From Deltaproteobacteria bacterium (GTDB lineage: Bacteria; JAEEML01), in the NCBI GenBank assembly GCA_016283195.1, contig JAEEML010000132.1:1-16551 (forward strand): a stretch of DNA of 16,551 nucleotides, written 5' to 3'. This document shows positions 6,200 through 14,060 of the stretch, piece after piece. The notes under the pieces are model-generated. The model saw only the letters and a list, made by a program, of their open reading frames with translations. It was not told the origin of the DNA and searched no databases. Within the stretch, counting starts at the first letter, position 1. Each line of letters opens with the position of its first letter. Position numbers and translations under genes: made by a program.

Positions 6200-7735
6200 A
6201 TGGAAATAAAGCTTCAGCAACGTCTTAGCCAGCAAATGGTTATGACGCCGCAACTGCAGCAAGCTATTAAGCTCATGCAAATGACTTCCACCGAGCTCGA
6301 GGCTTTTATAGAAGAGGAGCTTTTGGAAAATCCGGCTCTGGAGCGCATGGAAGAAAATCAAAATGAGCCGCTTGCCGCCGAATGGAATATGGGTCTGGAA
6401 GAGGAAAACCAGGCTTTAGCAGGCGAGGAAACGTCTTCATCAGAGCATAGTGGCGAAGAAGAGTCTTTTGTGCCCGGCGAAGGCGGTGGCAGTGGTGACG
6501 AAGCTGCCGCTTCCGAAGAAATCAGCGAAAAGCGCATGGCCGAGGATATCGACTGGGAAAGCTACTTAAATACCGGCAATGCCATTTTGCCGCCGGCAGC
6601 CGGTGAGGGCAGCGATTATAACGAAGTAAGCTCTTTTGAAAATTATATAGGCGGCGCTATTTCTCTCGCTGACCATTTGGAATGGCAAGTTAACGTGAGC
6701 TCCGATTTTAGCCCGGAAGAGCGGGAAATAGCCGGGCGCATTATCGGAGCTTTGGATGAGCGCGGTTATGCGCCGGCTGACATTGTCGATGCTGTGGCTG
6801 CCGATCTTTCCTGTTCGCCTGATTTTGTTCAGGCGGTACTTTTTAAAATACAGGATTTGGACCCGACCGGTGTTGCTGCCCGCAGTTTGGAAGAGTGCCT
6901 GACTACACAGGCCAAAAGTTTTGGTATAAATAATGATATTGTTTATGCCATTATTGACAAATATCTGGAAGAAGCTTCTAAAGGTCGCACTTTACAAATT
7001 GCCAAAGAACTCAAAGTAAGTGAAGGCGAGGTGCGTAAGGCGCTTAAACAAATTTCGCGCCTTGAGCCCTGGCCGGCCCGCAATTTTTCTTATACGCCGG
7101 CGACGGCAGTGCGCCCGGATTTAACGGTGATACGCAATAGTGCCGGTGAATACGAAGTTAGTGTGGAAGGTAATAGTTCTCAGCAATTATGCCTCAGCGG
7201 CTATTGCAAAAATCCTATTTTTAAAGATAACGCGGCGGCCAAAGTGTATCTTAAAGAGCGCATCGGACGGGCCAAATGGTTAATAAAGAGTATATATAAC
7301 CGCGATAATACGTTGCGCCTGGTGATGGAAACCATCATAGCTTTTCAAAGCGACTTTTTTGCAACCGGCGATATCAAGACGCTAAAGCCGCTTATTCTAA
7401 AAGATGTGGCCGATCAACTGGAGATTAGCGAATCCACAGTTTCCAGAGCTACGGCCAATAAATATGTAGAGACCGAGCATGGAATTTTCCCTCTAAGACT
7501 CTTTTTTAAAACCAGTTTGGCATCCAGTGCCGGCGATGATGTTTCCACCGAAGGAGTGCGCCAAACTATTGCCGAGCTCATAAAGGGCGAGGACAAAGCC
7601 CATCCCTTGTCCGATCAGCAACTGGTGGATATTTTGCAAAAAAAAGGTATTGCAGTGGCCCGGCGTACTGTAGCCAAGTATAGGGAATCTTTAAATATTC
7701 CCTCGACATCTGTGCGCAAAAGAGCTATTAAATAA
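6200..7735 (+). CDS. rpoN: RNA polymerase sigma-54 factor
   Basis: Sigma-54 directs RNA polymerase to -24/-12 promoters and needs AAA+ enhancer-binding activators. The 511-residue protein has all regions in order. A Gln/Leu-rich activator-interacting region I covers about 1-50 (MEIKLQQRLSQQMVMTP onward), followed by an acidic, Ser/Gly-rich region II at about 55-115. The core-binding part covers about 150-310. The helix-turn-helix includes LKDVADQLEISESTVSRAT. The RpoN box ARRTVAKYRE is at 487-496. ATG 6200 is chosen because GGAG lies 7 bases upstream and the product starts at the conserved region I; a TTG at 6185 would add five residues. It follows lptB after 66 bases. The usual downstream hpf gene is missing; hprK comes next after 44 bases. 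Confidence 0.97.
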   Translation: MEIKLQQRLSQQMVMTPQLQQAIKLMQMTSTELEAFIEEELLENPALERMEENQNEPLAAEWNMGLEEENQALAGEETSSSEHSGEEESFVPGEGGGSGDEAAASEEISEKRMAEDIDWESYLNTGNAILPPAAGEGSDYNEVSSFENYIGGAISLADHLEWQVNVSSDFSPEEREIAGRIIGALDERGYAPADIVDAVAADLSCSPDFVQAVLFKIQDLDPTGVAARSLEECLTTQAKSFGINNDIVYAIIDKYLEEASKGRTLQIAKELKVSEGEVRKALKQISRLEPWPARNFSYTPATAVRPDLTVIRNSAGEYEVSVEGNSSQQLCLSGYCKNPIFKDNAAAKVYLKERIGRAKWLIKSIYNRDNTLRLVMETIIAFQSDFFATGDIKTLKPLILKDVADQLEISESTVSRATANKYVETEHGIFPLRLFFKTSLASSAGDDVSTEGVRQTIAELIKGEDKAHPLSDQQLVDILQKKGIAVARRTVAKYRESLNIPSTSVRKRAIK

Positions 7736-7779
7736 GTGGCGGGACAGAAATTTCCGGCGGCGCTGTTGGAGCGGAAGAG

Positions 7780-8733
7780 ATGATGAAAATCCCCAAAGAG
7801 AGCACATACGCCAAAGTGCTGGAAAATAATAAATATTACAGCCACTTGCAAGTTTTATGCGCCCACTCCGCTTTGGATAGAGAGGTTATCTCTTTGGCTG
7901 TGCGCCGCGTTGGCTTGGCTCTGGCCGGCTTTTTAAACTCTTGTGAAAAAGGTTCTATCTGGCTTCTGGATCGCGATGAGCTGAATTATTGGGCTTCAAA
8001 ATATAACGAGCCGCAAATTATCAAAAATTTTGCCAATAAAGCTCAGCCGGCTTTGCTTATACTCTGTGAGGAAGAGAGTGCTCCTGATTGCCTGGTGGCC
8101 GCTCTTAGCGAGCAGGATATTCCCCTAGTGGCCACCGATATTTCCTGCCAGGAACTGGCGCAATCGCTGAGCTGGCAACTTGGCAAATGGTCTTCGCCGC
8201 GTGATATGACTCATGGCACCTTGCTGGATATTTTCGGCGTTGGAGTGCTTTTAAAGGGCAAGAGCGGTATCGGTAAGAGCGAATGTGCTCTGGAGCTCAT
8301 TATGCGCGGCCATCCGCTGGTGGCCGATGATGTGGTGGATCTCACTTTAAGAAGCGACCATGTAAATGGCTCCAGCCCGGAACCTGTTAGAAATCTCTTG
8401 GAAATACGCGGCCTTGGCATTGTTAACGTGCGCGACCTTTTTGGCATTATTGCCGTGCGCGACAGCAAAAAGATAGATATGGTGATTGAACTCACCGAGT
8501 GGCAGCCCGGCCAAATGGTTGAGCGCCTGGGTGTTGAAGAAGAGCAAACAGAGCTTTTGGGAATATCTCTGCCTTATTTGGTTATACCTGTGCGCCTGGG
8601 GCGTGATTTAGGCTCTATTATCGAAGTGGCCGCCAGAAATCTGTTGCTCCGCCAGGCCGGTATTAATACGGCTCTGGCCTTGGAAGAACATCTTGATGAG
8701 ATAATTGCCCATAATAAGGAATACGGAGAATAG
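7780..8733 (+). CDS. hprK: HPr kinase/phosphorylase
   Basis: HprK phosphorylates HPr on a serine with ATP or PPi and also removes that phosphate, linking energy state to PTS output. The protein has 317 residues, the usual size. The N-terminal domain includes AHSALDREVISLAV and VGLALAGF (about 28-51). The kinase core has H145 in THGTLLDIFGVGV, the P-loop GKSGIGKSE at 160-168, MRGHPLVADD at 175-184, and the family signature EIRGLGIVNVRDLFG starting at 208. ATG 7780 has GGAG 8 bases upstream and is followed by a second in-frame ATG. The rapZ gene starts immediately after its stop. Its likely target, Ser49 of HPr, is encoded about 1.3 kb downstream in the same run. Confidence 0.96.
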   Translation: MMKIPKESTYAKVLENNKYYSHLQVLCAHSALDREVISLAVRRVGLALAGFLNSCEKGSIWLLDRDELNYWASKYNEPQIIKNFANKAQPALLILCEEESAPDCLVAALSEQDIPLVATDISCQELAQSLSWQLGKWSSPRDMTHGTLLDIFGVGVLLKGKSGIGKSECALELIMRGHPLVADDVVDLTLRSDHVNGSSPEPVRNLLEIRGLGIVNVRDLFGIIAVRDSKKIDMVIELTEWQPGQMVERLGVEEEQTELLGISLPYLVIPVRLGRDLGSIIEVAARNLLLRQAGINTALALEEHLDEIIAHNKEYGE

Positions 8734-9624
8734 ATGAATCCTCTAAAAATAATAATAATTAGCGGAGTTAGCGGTTCGGGAAAATCCACGGCCATTAAGG
8801 CTTTGGAGGATCTCGGCTACTACTGTGTGGATAATTTGCCGGGCATTCTTATTGAAGATGTTTTGCAAGTGGCCGAAGATGAGGGCCATTACAAAGTGGC
8901 TTTTGGTATTGATGTGCGCGATGCTAACCATATTCCCAAGGTGCCGGGGCTGATTGATACTTTGCTGAAAAAAGGCCACCAGGTTGAGGTCATCTTTTTG
9001 GATTCCGGCGATGAATTTTTAGTGCGCCGCTTTAGCGAAACGCGCCGCCAGCATCCCATGGCCAAAGACGGCGATTTACTTAGCGCCATCACCAGAGAGC
9101 GCCATCTTTTGGAGCCCATTCGCCAAAGAGCCACTAAAATTATTGACACCAGTGGGCTCACCATTCATGAACTAAGAAAATATATTAATGATTTTATTGG
9201 GAAAAATAGTTCAAATGGCAGTGATATCGCTATTTCGCTTGTGAGCTTTGGCTTTAAAAACGGCCTTTTGGCGCAAGCCGATTTAATTTTTGATGTGCGC
9301 TTTTTACCCAACCCTTATTTTGTGCCGGAGCTTTCTCCTAAGAGCGGCCTTGATGATGATGTTTTCCATTATGTCATGGATAACCCCAAGACAGTAGAGT
9401 TTTTGGAGCATCTTTCTAAGCTGTTATTATTTCTTATTCCGCAGTATATTGCCGAAGGAAAGAGTTATCTTACCATCGGTATTGGTTGTACCGGGGGCAA
9501 GCATCGCTCGGTTTCTATTGTGCGAGCGCTAAATAAAATGCTTTTGGAGCATGGTTACCAAAATGTAATGCGGCATCGTGATTTGCCAAAAAGTGTTAAT
9601 AAAGCCGCCGAAGTGAGTGGCTAG
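8734..9624 (+). CDS. rapZ: RapZ (YvcJ-type) nucleotide-binding adaptor
   Basis: RapZ-family proteins bind nucleotides. In E. coli RapZ binds the sRNA GlmZ and presents it to RNase E, controlling glucosamine-6-phosphate synthesis; in Bacillus YvcJ is a nucleotidase. This 296-residue protein has P-loop GVSGSGKST at 11-19, then GYYCVDNLP, DVRD around 61-64, and RFSETRRQHPM. The conserved C-terminal core GCTGGKHRS at 251-259 is part of the RNA-binding domain. ATG 8734 directly follows the hprK stop, with GGAG 5 bases before it. No glmS or GlmZ-like RNA is visible here, so whether this one binds RNA is inference from the family and from the RNase G/E gene upstream. Confidence 0.95.
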   Translation: MNPLKIIIISGVSGSGKSTAIKALEDLGYYCVDNLPGILIEDVLQVAEDEGHYKVAFGIDVRDANHIPKVPGLIDTLLKKGHQVEVIFLDSGDEFLVRRFSETRRQHPMAKDGDLLSAITRERHLLEPIRQRATKIIDTSGLTIHELRKYINDFIGKNSSNGSDIAISLVSFGFKNGLLAQADLIFDVRFLPNPYFVPELSPKSGLDDDVFHYVMDNPKTVEFLEHLSKLLLFLIPQYIAEGKSYLTIGIGCTGGKHRSVSIVRALNKMLLEHGYQNVMRHRDLPKSVNKAAEVSG

Positions 9625-9630
9625 AGGAGG
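9625..9630 (+). promoter_or_regulatory. Strong Shine-Dalgarno site of the EIIA gene
   Basis: AGGAGG follows the rapZ stop codon directly and is 6 bases before ATG 9637. It is the best ribosome binding site in the long run and may raise EIIA output relative to its neighbours. Confidence 0.75.
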
Positions 9631-9636
9631 GTAAAG

Positions 9637-10056
9637 ATGATAGGTGTGGTTATTGCTGCTCATGATAAGGTGGCGGAAGCGCTTTTGGCGGCGGCAGCCA
9701 GTGTATTGGGGGCTATAGACCATGTGCAGGCCATCACTATTGACCCTCGTGATGATGCCGCGATGATTCAGGAAAAATTTAAAGCCAAAGTTGAAGCGGC
9801 CTCGCGTGATGGCGGCGTGCTTATTTTAACCGATATGTTTGGCGGCACGCCGTCAAATATCGGCCTGACTTTGCATGATGGCCAAAATATAGAGCTGCTT
9901 ACAGGTGTAAATTTGCCTATGGTAATAAAAGCCGCTCAAATTGCCAAAAATGAAATAACTTTGGACAAAGCGGCGCAAGCAGTAAAAACAGTGGGCTTAA
10001 ATGCCATTACTATTGCCAGTGAAATGCTGGCTATACCGGCGCGGAAGGCCAAATAA
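9637..10056 (+). CDS. PTS mannose-family EIIA component
   Basis: This 139-residue EIIA(Man)-type domain accepts phosphate from HPr on a histidine. H9 in GVVIAAHDKVAEALL is the expected site, although the usual context 'THG' reads 'AHD' here. LTDMFGGTPSN (about 65-75) and GVNLPM match the family closely. It is a free-standing EIIA; no EIIB, EIIC or EIID genes are nearby, so it probably acts as a regulatory phospho-acceptor rather than in sugar uptake. It follows rapZ by 12 bases with a strong ribosome binding site, and its stop overlaps the ptsH start by one base (TAATG). The signalling partner is unknown. Confidence 0.92.
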   Translation: MIGVVIAAHDKVAEALLAAAASVLGAIDHVQAITIDPRDDAAMIQEKFKAKVEAASRDGGVLILTDMFGGTPSNIGLTLHDGQNIELLTGVNLPMVIKAAQIAKNEITLDKAAQAVKTVGLNAITIASEMLAIPARKAK

Positions 10057-10334
10057 TGAATAGCGAACTTGAAGAGAGTGTCACCATTACCAATGAGCTC
10101 GGTATGCACATGCGGGCAGCCGGGCGCTTTGTGGAACTGGCCGGCCATTTTGCTGCCGATGTCACCCTGATTAGCAGCGGCATGGCGGTTGATGGCAAGA
10201 GCATTATGGGCGTTCTTTCTTTGGCTGTGCCTTGCGGGCACACGGTTACTGTTAAAACCGCCGGACCCGATGCTAAAGAAGCGCTCGCGGCGCTGATTAG
10301 CCTTATTAAAAACAAATTTGACGAAGCTAAGTAA
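10056..10334 (+). CDS. ptsH: HPr phosphocarrier protein
   Basis: HPr passes phosphate from Enzyme I to EIIA proteins. It has 92 residues; the fold begins around residue 8. The active-site histidine is H18 in LGMHMRAAG. The canonical motif is G-L-H-A-R-P-A, so the residue after Arg is Ala instead of Pro, and Met replaces the Ala between His and Arg. The regulatory serine is S49 in VDGKSIMGVLSLAV, a near-perfect HprK target site, consistent with the hprK gene in the same run. GGAAGG lies 7 bases before ATG 10056, and its stop overlaps ptsI by one base. It might equally be called a nitrogen-type Npr; the serine site favours an HPr under HprK control. Confidence 0.93.
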   Translation: MNSELEESVTITNELGMHMRAAGRFVELAGHFAADVTLISSGMAVDGKSIMGVLSLAVPCGHTVTVKTAGPDAKEALAALISLIKNKFDEAK

Positions 10335-12103
10335 TGGATAATTTAGTAAATTACAGCCGAGCTACTTTAACGGGCATAGCTGTTTCTTCCGGCACTGCTT
10401 TGGGGCGTGTGCTCCTCATCGAGCGTGAAAATTTTCGTATTCCCCGCTACCATATCAACGCTTCGCTTTTGGAAGCCGAAAAACAGCGCCTGGAAAAGGC
10501 CATCAGCCGCAGTATTCAGCAAATAGACAACATCATCTATTCGGTGCAGCAATATGGAGCCCAGCCGGAACAGCAAGCGCTCCTCATGGCTCATAAGATG
10601 ATTTTACAAGACGACCTCTTCATCGGCCGTATTAAGCGCAATATTGCTACGCAGCAAATAAATGCCGAATGGGCTGTAAGTAAAGCCGTTAATGAAGTGG
10701 GCCTTCTTTTTGAACACCTTGAAAGTGATTATTTCCGCGAGCGCAGAAGCGATATTGCCTTTATCGGCAAGCGTCTCTTGCGCAGCCTTTTGGGACATAG
10801 TTCCGATATTCCGGCTTCCATGGGCGAAAAAGCCGTGGTTGTGGCCCATGATTTAAGCGCTATTGATGTTATTCAGCTGGCTCATAAGAATGTGCTCGCT
10901 ATTGTTACCGCCCTCGGCGGCTTCACCTCGCATGCGGCTATTATCACCCGCAGTTTGGGGATTCCCGCCGTTTTTGGTGTCAGCCAAATAGACAGAGTGG
11001 CTTTTGATGGCCAAACTATCGGTGTTGACGGAGCCAGCGGTGAGGTTTTTCTCTCGCCCGATGCCCAGGTGGAAAAGCGCCTTTCGGCCCAGGTGGCGCG
11101 TCTTAACGAGCAGCGCGAGCAATTATCGGAAATAAAAGACTTGCCGGCAGTTACCGAGGACGGCCAGGTTATTCACTTATATGGCAATATAGAATTCCCC
11201 GATGAAGTGCAACAAGTTAACCAAAACGGCGGGGAGGGCATTGGCCTTTATCGGACAGAATACCTCTTTGTCGATCGTCAGGATGCTCCAACTGAAGATG
11301 AGCATTATCAAGTATATAGGCGTGTTTTGGAACTCTCCGGCGGCAAAGAGGTAACTATTCGCACCATTGATTTGGGCTTTGACAAAACCTTTTTGGCCGG
11401 CAGTGTCTCGCGGGTGGAAAATAACCCGGCTTTGGGTGTTAGAGCCATTCGCTTATGCCGCGAGTATCCGGATTTACTGCGCAATCAGCTGGGGGGGATT
11501 TTTCGGGCGGCGCTTTACGGCCCCTTAAAACTGCTTATCCCCATGGTCAGCGGGCTGGAAGAGATAGCCTGGGTGCGCACCATGATGAGTGAAGTGGCCG
11601 CCGATTTACAAAGCCGCGGGCTACCCTATAAAGCCGATTTGCCGCTCGGCATTATGATTGAAGTACCGGCTGCGGTGACTATTGCCGATATTTTGGCGCG
11701 AGAAGTGGACTTCTTCTCACTGGGAACCAATGATCTCATTCAGTACAGCCTGGCTGTTGACCGCAGCAACGAAACACTGGCTTCGATTTATACCCCCTGG
11801 CATCCGGCTATGCTGCGCATGATCGATAGGACGGTAAAAGCGGCGCATAATGCTGGCATTCCGGTGAGTATTTGCGGCGAAATGGGAGCTAAAGCAGCTT
11901 TTGCTATCATTTTTGTGGCATTAGGGATAAACTCTATTTCTATGAATGGCTCGGCCATTCCCGAGGTTAAGTGGGCACTGCGCCATTCCTCGGCTGAGGC
12001 GGTTAAACATTTATGGGATGAGCTTTTGGAACTTAAGAGCAGTGAGGAAATAACAGCCTATATTAATGCGCATTTACCGGCGCTCTCTGTTGGCATGAGG
12101 TGA
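10334..12103 (+). CDS. ptsI: PTS Enzyme I (PEP-protein phosphotransferase)
   Basis: Enzyme I takes phosphate from phosphoenolpyruvate and passes it to HPr. The 589-residue protein is near the usual 570-590 and has no N-terminal GAF domain, so it is not a PtsP form. The N-terminal domain carries the phospho-histidine H200 in GGFTSHAAIITRSLGIPAV. The PEP-binding barrel contains GLYRTEYLF (R307), IRTIDLGFDK (R343), NPALGVRAIRLC, GIMIEVPAA, SLGTNDLIQY and the catalytic cysteine in ICGEMG. One deviation is visible: the canonical DIGGDK reads DLGFDK (F349). ATG 10334 overlaps the ptsH stop, implying coupled synthesis of HPr and EI. GAGG just before the stop serves the next gene. Confidence 0.96.
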   Translation: MDNLVNYSRATLTGIAVSSGTALGRVLLIERENFRIPRYHINASLLEAEKQRLEKAISRSIQQIDNIIYSVQQYGAQPEQQALLMAHKMILQDDLFIGRIKRNIATQQINAEWAVSKAVNEVGLLFEHLESDYFRERRSDIAFIGKRLLRSLLGHSSDIPASMGEKAVVVAHDLSAIDVIQLAHKNVLAIVTALGGFTSHAAIITRSLGIPAVFGVSQIDRVAFDGQTIGVDGASGEVFLSPDAQVEKRLSAQVARLNEQREQLSEIKDLPAVTEDGQVIHLYGNIEFPDEVQQVNQNGGEGIGLYRTEYLFVDRQDAPTEDEHYQVYRRVLELSGGKEVTIRTIDLGFDKTFLAGSVSRVENNPALGVRAIRLCREYPDLLRNQLGGIFRAALYGPLKLLIPMVSGLEEIAWVRTMMSEVAADLQSRGLPYKADLPLGIMIEVPAAVTIADILAREVDFFSLGTNDLIQYSLAVDRSNETLASIYTPWHPAMLRMIDRTVKAAHNAGIPVSICGEMGAKAAFAIIFVALGINSISMNGSAIPEVKWALRHSSAEAVKHLWDELLELKSSEEITAYINAHLPALSVGMR

Positions 12104-12106
12104 AAA

Positions 12107-12730
12107 ATGAAAATACTGGCTGTAACATATATTTTGACGGCACTTTTAGCTGCTTTGCCGGAAAATCCCAATCCCTGGCAGGATAAGGGCACCACTAAAG
12201 GTACGGCTGTTTATGTGCGCGATGTGCCGGATTCCAAAGTGCGCGAAGTGAAGGCCGTAGCGGTTATTCCGGCGCCTATAGAGCGCGTAGCAGCCACCAT
12301 CGCCGATGCTGTTCATTATCCGGAATTTATGTCCTACACCGAAGAAGTGCAGATTTTAGAGACTATTTCGCCAAATGAATTTATAATTTACCAGCGCATC
12401 GCGCCGCCCATAGTCGATGAACGTGATTATGTTTATCATTTTGTAATTAAAAAAGAATCCCCGGAAAAAATTATTCTCTCCTGGACGCCGGTAAATGATA
12501 GAGGGCCGGCTCCCAAGAAAAAAGTGGTGCGTCTTACTGTAAATTACGGCAGCTGGACGCTGGAAGCGCAAGGCAAAAATGCCACCAAAGTAACTTATTG
12601 GCTTTATACCAATCCGGGGGGCTCCATTCCGGCTTGGGCTACCAATAAAGCCAATACCACCAGCCTGCCTGATGTGCTGAAATCCGTTAGAGAGCGCACA
12701 CTTAATCCCAATTGGAAAACGAAAAAGTGA
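12107..12730 (+). CDS. Secreted START/SRPBCC-fold protein
   Basis: This 207-residue protein has a hydrophobic N-terminus (residues 1-16) that looks like a Sec signal peptide without a lipobox, so a periplasmic location is likely. The rest resembles a START-type lipid-binding domain: an early W-Q-D-K-G tract, VYVRDVPDSKVREVKAVAVI, the helix segment IADAVHYPEFM, a central VDERDYVYHFVIKK (the 'RD' element common to START proteins), and a final amphipathic helix near LPDVLKSVRER. Such domains bind lipids or other hydrophobic ligands; the ligand is unknown. It begins 3 bases after the ptsI stop, with GAGG 6 bases upstream of the ATG, so it is co-translated with the PTS genes although no functional link is evident. 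It could alternatively be described as a polyketide cyclase-like protein. Confidence 0.75.
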   Translation: MKILAVTYILTALLAALPENPNPWQDKGTTKGTAVYVRDVPDSKVREVKAVAVIPAPIERVAATIADAVHYPEFMSYTEEVQILETISPNEFIIYQRIAPPIVDERDYVYHFVIKKESPEKIILSWTPVNDRGPAPKKKVVRLTVNYGSWTLEAQGKNATKVTYWLYTNPGGSIPAWATNKANTTSLPDVLKSVRERTLNPNWKTKK

Positions 12731-12748
12731 TATGTTCTAATGGCTGAC

Positions 12749-12766
12749 GCCCGGTCTCCCTTGGGC
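12749..12766. terminator. Weak hairpin in the convergent spacer
   Basis: In the 58-base spacer between the converging units, GCCCGG (12749-12754) can pair with TTGGGC (12761-12766), using four G-C and two G-U pairs around a 6-base loop. Neither strand has a T-tract after it, so it is at best a weak or factor-dependent terminator. A TCTAAT/ATTAGA inverted pair (12736-12741 and 12788-12793) flanks it. Confidence 0.2.
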
Positions 12767-12788
12767 TAGGTTTGTTCTGCCCCGAATA

Positions 12789-14045
12789 TTAGACGCTCAG
12801 TTTGCTCTCCAGCTCACTGAGGCGCGCGCGTACTTCCAAAACCTGGGCAGCCGTAGTAAAGGGTTTGGCCATTTCTTCCAAAAATTCGCCTCTTGGTATG
12901 TAGCCGGGAATGCGCTGTTTCAATGCGCGGATAAGCGCCAAATCGGTATCTGTAAGCAAGTTTTCCGCTCCTGCCAGCTCAAAGCGTGCTTCAATATGGG
13001 CCGCTTTTTGGGCCAGTTGCCAGGTGCTGCCAAAGCCTTTGCGCATATACCAGGTGAGAGCGCAGTGCTTCAAGCGCTCGGCACAGCCCAAAATATCTTC
13101 TCCGTGAAAAAGCTCAATAGCTAAGGATAGATAGCCCTCAATGCGGATAAAAAGATTAAGCATTTGATCGATGTCGCCGGGCTCTACAGCTTCCACCACC
13201 GAGGCCGTATTGGTGATAAATATGAGCTCCTGCTCCAGGCGATCGAGAAGTGCGGCGTCGTCGATGCTCTCTAAAACGCGGGCGAAAGCTTTGCCCTCCG
13301 GCAGGCGCTTTAGGTAAAAAGAGGGCACAGTTACCGGATTATCGAGCGGTAACGGCGGGGGCAGGGGATCATCGCTTTTTAGCGGAGAATAAAGCTTTGC
13401 CGCCTCTTCATAAGGCAAAAAGCCCAGCTCTTCCATGCGCGAAGAGCGAAATTGGTAAGCCATTTCCTCTTGCTCTGAGGGCAGCTCCCAGGCAATGGCC
13501 TGCACGGTGCGAAAGCCCAGTTGCAAATCCTCTCTATATAAAAGATCGATCAAAGTGAGCGGATTAATTTCATCGGAAGCGGGCATTTTTTTGAGATCTA
13601 TTACAAAAAAGCCGTCCGGTGTTTCAAAGCGCGGAAGCTCCTGCTCGCCGTCAAAGAGCGTCGGCGGTTGCGGTTCATCCTTTTCCAATTGGGTCACCAC
13701 CACCTTTTCTTGCAAAAAGGCAATGAGCATTTCCGGATCTATAATATCCATGACCCGCATGAGTGTTTCCGGTGAAATATTAAGAGCTACGGTAAAATAG
13801 GTGCTGAGCGAGTTATAATTGGGGCGGTCGCCTTGCCAGGCATCCATATCAAAAAGGCTGCGGATTTGCCGGGCCGAGCCGTAAGTGATGAGCTCCTCCG
13901 AGTCTTCGGCACCGCGCTGTTTTAAAATAGTGGTGAATGATACTTCATCGAGAGCGGCCACCTGATCGGGCTCTAAAAAGCGATTAAGAGAACGAGGGTC
14001 ATATTCTTTGGCTTTAATAAGACGTTTTTTAAAAATAGAATCCAT
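12789..14045 (-). CDS. DUF6178 family protein, function unknown
   Basis: This 418-residue soluble protein has no signal peptide or membrane segment. Its features match the deltaproteobacterial DUF6178 family as I recall it. The N-terminus reads EYDPRSLNRFLEPDQVAAL, followed by a segment with FDMDAWQGDRPN. A central part contains DGFFVIDLKKM and LLYREDLQLGFR, then a Glu-rich EEMAYQFRSSRMEELGF with a Pro-rich stretch near DDPLPPPLPL, and a helical C-terminal half rich in Leu and Ala. No catalytic motif is evident. The start ATG (14045-14043) has only a weak ribosome site. It lies 15 bases after the RNase gene stop, so the two are probably co-transcribed. The family name is from memory of its sequence pattern; the function is not known to me. 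Confidence 0.7.
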   Translation of the reverse strand: MDSIFKKRLIKAKEYDPRSLNRFLEPDQVAALDEVSFTTILKQRGAEDSEELITYGSARQIRSLFDMDAWQGDRPNYNSLSTYFTVALNISPETLMRVMDIIDPEMLIAFLQEKVVVTQLEKDEPQPPTLFDGEQELPRFETPDGFFVIDLKKMPASDEINPLTLIDLLYREDLQLGFRTVQAIAWELPSEQEEMAYQFRSSRMEELGFLPYEEAAKLYSPLKSDDPLPPPLPLDNPVTVPSFYLKRLPEGKAFARVLESIDDAALLDRLEQELIFITNTASVVEAVEPGDIDQMLNLFIRIEGYLSLAIELFHGEDILGCAERLKHCALTWYMRKGFGSTWQLAQKAAHIEARFELAGAENLLTDTDLALIRALKQRIPGYIPRGEFLEEMAKPFTTAAQVLEVRARLSELESKLSV

Positions 14046-14060
14046 TTTAATTTCCAGTGG

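Noticed and set aside
6162-6209. 15-codon frame (MKRYVMYF...) overlapping the rpoN start, a possible leader peptide
   Set aside because: No Shine-Dalgarno sits at usable distance from its ATG, and such short frames are expected by chance.
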